From NCBI GenBank assembly GCA_040905365.1, contig JBBDRQ010000034.1:62001-126000 (forward strand): a stretch of 64,000 nucleotides of DNA, written 5' to 3'. This DNA comes from JAHWKV01 sp040905365. GTDB taxonomy: Bacteria > Actinomycetota > CADDZG01 > JAHWKV01. The notes beneath the pieces are model-generated. The model worked only from the letters and a program-made list of their open reading frames with translations, was not told the DNA's origin and did not search any database. Position 1 is the stretch's first letter; each line of letters opens with the position of its first letter. Shown here piece after piece: positions 59,010-64,000 of the stretch. Both the position numbers and the translations under genes were made by a program.

Positions 59010-59750
59010 ATGCCGGGCAAGATGACTATCGACGAGCTGGCCCGCGAAGCGGGAACCACCACCCGAAACATTCGCGCGTATCAAACCAAAGGTGTGCTGG
59101 AACCTCCCGACATCGTCGGCCGAATCGGCTACTACAGTAAGGACCACCTGACTCGTCTGAAGCTAATATCGCGCCTGCAGCAGCGCGGTTTTGGGCTGGC
59201 GGCGATCAGCGACCTGCTCGATGCTTGGGACTGCGGCTCCAGCTTGAGCGAGGTCCTCGGATTCCAAGAGGCCCTGCTGGCTCCCTGGAGCGACGAGTTG
59301 CCTGAAAAGGTCTCGCGCCAACAACTGGAGACCCTGTTCCCGGACATCGTGTCCGACCCCGGTCTCATCGACCGAGCCAAGAAGCTCGACTTGCTGGCCG
59401 AAGAGGGCGACGATTACCGGCTGCCCAGCCCACGACTGGCCAAGGTAGGGGCCAAGCTGGTGAGCATCGGAGTACCCCTGAGCGCAGTGCTGGCCCAGGC
59501 CGAGCTGATGAAAGACGACATCGACAACATGGCTATGCGCCTGGTCGCGATGTTCTCCATCTACGTGTGGGAACCGTTCGTCTCCGGAGAGACCCCGGAG
59601 AGGTCCCTTACCGACGTCACCGAGATCCTTCAGGAGATGCGGCCGCTCGCGGCCGAGGCGGTCAGCGTGTTCCTCGCTCGAGCAATGCAGGCGGCAACCG
59701 AGGCGGCCGCGCTGGAGGACCTGAAACAGCAGCTCGAAGGGACCAGTTGA
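59010..59750 (+). CDS. MerR-family regulator
   Basis: 246 residues from ATG 59010 (M-P-G-K-M-T-I-D-E-L); ATG 59022 is possible. N-terminal HTH with T-I-D-E-L-A-R-E-A-G-T-T-T-R-N-I-R-A-Y-Q-T-K-G and wing; long C-terminal helical region (about 95-246). TATTCT 7 nt before the ATG may mark a leaderless start. It is followed with no gap by the oxidoreductase gene and faces the membrane-protein gene. Confidence 0.88.
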   Translation: MPGKMTIDELAREAGTTTRNIRAYQTKGVLEPPDIVGRIGYYSKDHLTRLKLISRLQQRGFGLAAISDLLDAWDCGSSLSEVLGFQEALLAPWSDELPEKVSRQQLETLFPDIVSDPGLIDRAKKLDLLAEEGDDYRLPSPRLAKVGAKLVSIGVPLSAVLAQAELMKDDIDNMAMRLVAMFSIYVWEPFVSGETPERSLTDVTEILQEMRPLAAEAVSVFLARAMQAATEAAALEDLKQQLEGTS

Positions 59751-61211
59751 TTGGCGGACCTACCGTCCGGTGCTCCGGTTCAGTATCACCAGCTGACCAA
59801 GCACTCCCCCGCGTCGGTCCGCGCTACCGCCCACCGGCTGGACTTCACCGATCAGCCCCAGCCCTTCAAAATCTACCCGGATCTGGACCCGGTCCCGCTG
59901 CCCGACCCGGCAGCCGACACCAAGTACCCGGCTCCCGCGGCCGTCGCCGAGCAAATCAACGACGAACATCGCCGCTTCGACTCCGGCGAGTTGGCCCGGC
60001 TACTAACCCTGGGTGCCGGCATTCGCCGCGTTTTCAGCGGGCCCGGCAGCCGTCCCATCTACCTGCGCTCCTATGCCTGTGCAGGCGCCCTTTACCCGAT
60101 AGAGGTCTATGTTTCCTGCGCGGACGTAAACGGGGTAGAGCCCGGTCTCTACCACTACAGCCCGATCGAGGACGGCCTACGCCAACTCCGCCCCGGTGAT
60201 CCACGGCCCTACCTGGTAAGGGCCTGTGGCGGGCGGCACTCGGTGGCCACCGCGCCCGCATGCATCATCTTGTCGGGAATCGTGTGGCGCACCGCCTGGA
60301 AATACCGGGCCCGGGGCTATCGCCACCTGTGGTGGGACTCCGGCATGATCCTGGCCAACTTGCTGGCTCTCGGCGCCTCGGGCGGCCACCGCTGCGAGGT
60401 GGTAGCGGGCTTCGACGACGCCGAACTCAACCACTTGCTGGGTGTGGACGGAACCTCCGAGATGGCTCTGTGCTTGGCACCTATTGGTTACGATCCGAAT
60501 GCCCCCGCCGGCGACGCCGCAACCGATCCACCCGCGGCAATCGACTACCCGAGCCTGCCCATGTCGCGCTTTCGCCGAGACTACGACGAAGTTCTCAGCG
60601 TCCACTCCGAGACCTCGCTGAGCGGCTCCCTACAGGTCCAGCTTTGGCAGCAAGACGCCTGGAGCAACCCCGTGCCGCCTTCGTCCGTGTGCCCGACCGG
60701 CGTAGAGAAGGTCATTCGGAGGCGAGGTTCCAAACGCATTTTCGACAAAGACCGTTCACAGATGAGCCTGGAACACTTTCACGGCATCCTCGACCACGCC
60801 ACCCACCACCTGGCTTGCGACTGGGGCGAGCAGCTCACCCAAATTGGCGCCGTCGTCCATTCCGTCCGGGGGGTGGATCCGGGCGTCTACGCCTACCTGG
60901 ACGGCCTGGACCTGATCGAACGCGGCGAGATGAGGGGCAAGGGTAAGTTTTTGTGCCTGGATCAGGACCTGGGCGGCGACGGAGCCGGCACTCTGTTTTT
61001 GTTCACCGATTTCGACGATGCCGCGCGCAGCCTGGGCAAACGCAGCTATCGAGCTGCGCAGCTGAACGCAGGAGTTGTCGGAGGCAGGCTGTACCTGTGC
61101 GCCTACGCATGCCAAATGGGCGCCACCGGCCTAACCTTCTTCGACGACGAGGTGAGGCGCTTCTTCTCTACTACCGCCGAACCTATGCTGGTCGTCGCCA
61201 TCGGCCGCTGA
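59751..61211 (+). CDS. SagB-type nitroreductase-fold oxidoreductase, two domains
   Basis: 486 residues from TTG 59751, directly after the MerR stop (TGATTG). Tandem nitroreductase-like domains: first about 55-240 (R-S-Y-A-C-A-G-A-L-Y-P-I-E-V), second about 310-486 (R-G-S-K-R-I-F-D; R-A-A-Q-L-N-A-G). The first 45 residues hold the Y-H-x-L-T-K-H-S family start. FMN-dependent oxidation is likely, as for SagB/ThcOx enzymes, but no RiPP precursor or cyclase is nearby, so azole formation is not supported. Confidence 0.85.
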   Translation: MADLPSGAPVQYHQLTKHSPASVRATAHRLDFTDQPQPFKIYPDLDPVPLPDPAADTKYPAPAAVAEQINDEHRRFDSGELARLLTLGAGIRRVFSGPGSRPIYLRSYACAGALYPIEVYVSCADVNGVEPGLYHYSPIEDGLRQLRPGDPRPYLVRACGGRHSVATAPACIILSGIVWRTAWKYRARGYRHLWWDSGMILANLLALGASGGHRCEVVAGFDDAELNHLLGVDGTSEMALCLAPIGYDPNAPAGDAATDPPAAIDYPSLPMSRFRRDYDEVLSVHSETSLSGSLQVQLWQQDAWSNPVPPSSVCPTGVEKVIRRRGSKRIFDKDRSQMSLEHFHGILDHATHHLACDWGEQLTQIGAVVHSVRGVDPGVYAYLDGLDLIERGEMRGKGKFLCLDQDLGGDGAGTLFLFTDFDDAARSLGKRSYRAAQLNAGVVGGRLYLCAYACQMGATGLTFFDDEVRRFFSTTAEPMLVVAIGR

Positions 61212-61286
61212 GTCATACCGCAGCACGCCAAGTATCATGGGCGGGTAAATACCGATTGCTGGTTCAAAACGCTTACAGGAGGCAAA

Positions 61287-61589
61287 TTGGATCTGACCGA
61301 AATGATGGAGTTCATGGACGAGCTCCTGGAGAAGAACGCACCCGAGGAGACCGAAAGGCCGGGCAACATCGTTACCGCCGGCATCATCGCCGCAGAAGAA
61401 GCTGTCAAGCGCGACCTGGTGAGCGGTCCGTTCTGGGATGAGTGCGGGTCCCACCTGCTTGCCGCCCACTACGCCTACTTCAAGGGGGTTCCGCTGGGAA
61501 CCTTCACCGCCCCATTCATCGGGCTAAAGTTTCGCGAGATGCAAAAGGAAAAGGGCGAGACACCTCTCAGCCCGCCCTGCCAGCTCTAA
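61287..61589 (+). CDS. Small acidic protein, unknown
   Basis: 100 residues from TTG 61287 with AGGAGG at 4 nt. Helical; middle part has F-W-D-E-C-G-S-H-L-L-A-A-H-Y-A-Y-F-K-G with one Cys and two His. No family recognised. Same strand as, and 75 nt after, the SagB-like gene; probably in the same unit. Possibly a partner or metal-binding small protein. Confidence 0.6.
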   Translation: MDLTEMMEFMDELLEKNAPEETERPGNIVTAGIIAAEEAVKRDLVSGPFWDECGSHLLAAHYAYFKGVPLGTFTAPFIGLKFREMQKEKGETPLSPPCQL

Positions 61590-61593
61590 AACG

Positions 61594-61624
61594 GCCAACT
61601 GCTCATTCTCGCGACGCAGTTGCC
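61594..61624. terminator. Possible hairpin between convergent genes
   Basis: CAACTGC (61596-61602) and GCAGTTG (61616-61622) form a 7-bp stem with a 13-nt loop, in the gap between the 61287 gene and recN. No T tract. Confidence 0.35.
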
Positions 61625-61631
61625 CGGTCGG

Positions 61632-63398
61632 TTAGGTCCCCGAAGCCTGCGCTAACAGTTCCTTCGCTTTGCGGCGGGTGGCTTCGGTCTCCGAACCCAG
61701 CATCCGGGTAATCTCATCCAACCGCTCGGAGCCCTCCACCTCAACCGCGCACGTCGACGTCCGTCCGTCCTCTACGACCTTGCGGGCCGAGAAGTGGCGC
61801 CGTCCGTGGGAGGCAATCTGGGGCAGGTGAGTAACTGCAAGCACCTGATGCCGCCGGCCCAATGCGGCCAGCTTCACACCTACCGCTTCTCCAATCCGGC
61901 CGCCGATGCCCGCATCGATCTCGTCGAACACCAGGGTGGGAATGTTGTCGACCTCCGCCAGGGCGCTCTTGATCGCCAGCATCAGGCGGGAGGACTCACC
62001 GCCGGACGCCACCGACGCCAACGGCTTGGGCGGCTCACCGGGATTGGTTGAGATCAGAAACTCCATCTCTCCAGCGCCGCTGGAAGAGAACCGAACCGGC
62101 TCATCAAGCGTACCGACCTCCATCCTACGGTCCGCGGAGACCTCATAGTCGACAAAACGTCCGCCGGCCGGCGGGAGTCCACCGGTATCGGGTCTGTGCC
62201 GTATGGTTGCCGCCATCGTCGCCGACTCCAAGCCTAGGAATCTCAAGTGTCCCTCGGTTGCCTTGCACAGCTGTGCGGCCGCCTTCGCCCGGGCGGCGTC
62301 CAACTCGGCGGCAACTCGCGATGCCTGCGCCGAGGCCTCGGCAAGCTCCTCCTTCATCTGCACTTGCATTTCCCGTGAATCCTCCGCGCGGGTCAAGTCC
62401 TGCGAGATCTCGTTTCCAAAAGCAATCACGTCCTCGACGGTCGACCCGTATTTGCGCTTGAGAGTCGCTATTGCCTCCAAACGCTCCTCCACCTCGGCCA
62501 ACCGACCCGGATCGTAGTTTGCGGACTCGGCATAGTGGCGCAAGTCTCTTACCAGCTCCTCTATCTGCACCGAAACCGACTCCGCCCTCTGGCGCATTTG
62601 AGCGGTCGTTGGGTCCAACTGCTCCATAGAGTTCAATGCCCGAACCGCCACCGACAACATCTGCGCCGCGCCCGGCTCGGGGGCCTCGTCGCCATCCAGG
62701 CCCGCGCAGGACTCGGCCACCAGCTGGGCAAGGGCCTGGGAATTGACCATTACGGACCTTTGCGCCGAAAGCGATTCTTCCTCCCCCGGCTTCAGCTCAG
62801 CAGCCTCGATCTCGCGGGCCTGGAACTCCATCAGTTCGCGCCGCTGCGCCAGCTCTGCATGCGACTCCTCGGCAAGCTTGAGGTTCCTCCGCAACCTAAC
62901 GATCACGGCGGCCAGCTCCGCAAACCGTTGCCGCAGCTCGCCGAGCCCCCCGTAGCGGTCCAAGAGGTCGCGCTGCTCGGCGGGTTTGAGCAGCGACAGG
63001 TGGCCGCTTTGTCCGTGGATGTCCACCAGGTACACACCGACTTCCTGCAGCACCTTACGGGGCACGGTCCGGGAGTTCACCCGGCAGATATTGCGTCCGG
63101 CCTCAGTCACCTCGCGACTCAAGATGAGCACGCCCTCTTCGATCTCGGTGTCAAGGGCCTGCTCCACGCGCTCCAAGTGCAGCCCGTCGAGCTCAAAGAC
63201 TCCCTCCACATAGGCGCGGTCGGCGCCGCTGCGAATTGCGGATATGTCGGCCCGCTCCCCGAGCAGTAGGCCGAGCGCGCCCAGGATGATCGATTTACCC
63301 GCACCGGTCTCACCGGTCAGGACGTTAAAACCCGGACCGACCCTCAGCCGGAGGCGGTCTATAACGGCATAATTCGTGACGCTCAGCTCGGTAAGCAA
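61632..63398 (-). CDS. recN: DNA repair ATPase RecN
   Basis: 588 residues from TTG 63398. SMC-like: Walker A G-E-T-G-A-G-K-S (29-36), coiled coil (about 170-360), signature S-G-G-E-S-S-R, Walker B L-V-F-D-E-I-D-A-G-I-G-G. RecN acts early in double-strand break repair. Single gene; convergent with the 61287 gene. Confidence 0.95.
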   Translation of the reverse strand: MLTELSVTNYAVIDRLRLRVGPGFNVLTGETGAGKSIILGALGLLLGERADISAIRSGADRAYVEGVFELDGLHLERVEQALDTEIEEGVLILSREVTEAGRNICRVNSRTVPRKVLQEVGVYLVDIHGQSGHLSLLKPAEQRDLLDRYGGLGELRQRFAELAAVIVRLRRNLKLAEESHAELAQRRELMEFQAREIEAAELKPGEEESLSAQRSVMVNSQALAQLVAESCAGLDGDEAPEPGAAQMLSVAVRALNSMEQLDPTTAQMRQRAESVSVQIEELVRDLRHYAESANYDPGRLAEVEERLEAIATLKRKYGSTVEDVIAFGNEISQDLTRAEDSREMQVQMKEELAEASAQASRVAAELDAARAKAAAQLCKATEGHLRFLGLESATMAATIRHRPDTGGLPPAGGRFVDYEVSADRRMEVGTLDEPVRFSSSGAGEMEFLISTNPGEPPKPLASVASGGESSRLMLAIKSALAEVDNIPTLVFDEIDAGIGGRIGEAVGVKLAALGRRHQVLAVTHLPQIASHGRRHFSARKVVEDGRTSTCAVEVEGSERLDEITRMLGSETEATRRKAKELLAQASGT

Positions 63399-63475
63399 TA
63401 CGACCCCTATCGTACGTCCAAGTAGCGACAGCCCCTGTGCTAGGTTGGATCTACGCCATAATCAAAGGAGAAGCG

Positions 63476-63880
63476 ATGCCCAGGGAATGCGGTTCATGGC
63501 ACGCTCGACACGAGCGTAGACCAGGTAAGGAGCCCTTGCTTACCGTTACCGGCGAGTGCCGTTTGCCGGCAACTTTCCGCAGCGTACTGGAAAAGCGTGA
63601 GCCGCAGGGCGATGACCCGTCGCAGTTGATCCTGGATCTAGTGATATCCAACCCCTCCGGATTCGGCCACATGGACAGCGAAGGCCGCTGCACGCTCAAC
63701 GTGTCGTTCAAGATGCAAACCGACAAGGAGTACGACAGCGTCCTGATCGTCGACCGCAACTCCGAAGAAGAGGGAGGCGAGAGCTGGGAGGTGCCGGTGC
63801 GGGTGCTTGTCCAGGAGGTAGCGGCAGCCCCCGTCAAAGGCACCAAATGGTCGGCGCTGCCGCGCGACTACACCAAATAG
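63476..63880 (+). CDS. Conserved hypothetical protein
   Basis: 134 residues from ATG 63476 with AAAGGAG 5 nt upstream. Beta-rich, with G-E-C-R-L-P-A near the start and many acidic residues; no TM or signal. I do not recognise it. The next gene, 42 nt on, is a DUF1059-like protein. Confidence 0.65.
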   Translation: MPRECGSWHARHERRPGKEPLLTVTGECRLPATFRSVLEKREPQGDDPSQLILDLVISNPSGFGHMDSEGRCTLNVSFKMQTDKEYDSVLIVDRNSEEEGGESWEVPVRVLVQEVAAAPVKGTKWSALPRDYTK

Positions 63881-63922
63881 ACGGACCTTCGCTCATATCA
63901 GGCAAGTCGTAAAGGAGGGACC

Positions 63923-64000
63923 ATGCTTCAATTCCGGTGCGTCGACGTCGGCGCCGACTGCAAGGGTCACTTCACCGCAGAAACGACCGAAGACCTAATA
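63923..64000 (+). CDS. DUF1059-like small protein, cut by window end
   Basis: First 26 residues only, from ATG 63923 with AAAGGAGGG upstream. M-L-Q-F-R-C-x-D-V-G-x-D-C and the T-x-E-T-T-E-D start of a helix fit DUF1059, a family of about 60 residues with paired cysteines. The rest is outside. Confidence 0.65.
   Translation, partial: MLQFRCVDVGADCKGHFTAETTEDLI

Noticed and set aside
59751..61211. RiPP biosynthetic cluster around the SagB-like gene
   Set aside because: No cyclodehydratase, precursor peptide, peptidase or exporter nearby.
1..64000. Insertion sequences, integrases, prophage or attachment sites
   Set aside because: No transposase, integrase or phage gene and no long terminal repeats were seen.

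Overview
The window is chromosomal DNA of a high-GC Gram-positive bacterium, almost certainly a member of the Actinomycetota. Evidence: a division/cell-wall cluster that ends ftsZ-yggS-sepF-yggT-divIVA without ftsA, followed by ileS, lspA, rluD, dnaE and a his operon (an order I recall from Streptomyces); meso-diaminopimelate-type MurE; a DUF3040 protein near mraZ; an LprG-type lipoprotein next to a P55-like MFS transporter; and an LPXTG protein with its own sortase. GTG and TTG starts are very common. I cannot place it to genus; it looks like a deep or little-studied actinobacterial lineage.

Layout. 1-4.1 kb: LprG-like lipoprotein (5' end cut by the window edge), MFS exporter, acetyltransferase, DksA/TraR-like protein, small lipoprotein. 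4.1-9.2 kb (minus): hisD-hisC-hisB-hisH-hisA-hisF. 9.3-13.1 kb (minus): a small double zinc-ribbon protein and dnaE. 13.3-19.2 kb: Na/phosphate symporter, then a minus-strand ABC exporter (ATPase, FtsX-type permease, proline-rich lipoprotein). 19.3-21.5 kb (minus): lspA, rluD and a membrane-anchored protein joined by TTGA overlaps. 21.6-28.6 kb: a divergent ileS coupled to malQ, convergent with glgX. 28.6-46.8 kb (minus): the dcw cluster from mraZ to divIVA. 47-50.8 kb (minus): HNH protein, MerR regulator, DUF3040 protein, duplicated beta-domain protein, DUF59 protein, thiE. 50.9-55.6 kb (plus): grdA, LPXTG protein, sortase, Fn3 protein. 55.6-64 kb: moaA, a DUF2007 protein, a histidine-rich membrane protein, MerR regulator, SagB-like oxidoreductase, recN and small proteins.

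Main discoveries. (1) A complete selenoprotein gene, grdA (glycine/sarcosine/betaine reductase protein A), is read through an in-frame TGA at 51024-51026 inside the diagnostic C-F-V-U motif; ordinary gene calling would start after the TGA. No other Grd or Sec-machinery gene is in the window. (2) The only IleRS here has the HIGH signature rearranged to G-V-H-H and a degenerate KMSKS loop, yet sits at the usual ileS position. (3) A 591-residue membrane protein carries two 20-residue copies of a motif with D-x3-H-x13-H spacing, suggestive of metal binding. (4) Regulation: MraZ-type GTGG repeats with 10-bp period on the mraZ promoter; a 10-bp palindrome bracketing the -35 box of the ftsZ promoter; and a related AATTACA-N4-TGTAATT dyad upstream of mraZ, on the dnaE promoter and, more weakly, upstream of ftsZ. 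(5) murD is missing from the dcw cluster. (6) Five genes have a -10-like hexamer exactly 6 nt before the start codon, suggesting leaderless mRNAs.

How the parts fit: most of the window is housekeeping (histidine, replication, division, cell wall, protein secretion and anchoring, glycogen metabolism). The accessory elements are grdA, the sortase locus, the divergent IleRS, and the membrane protein/MerR/SagB group.
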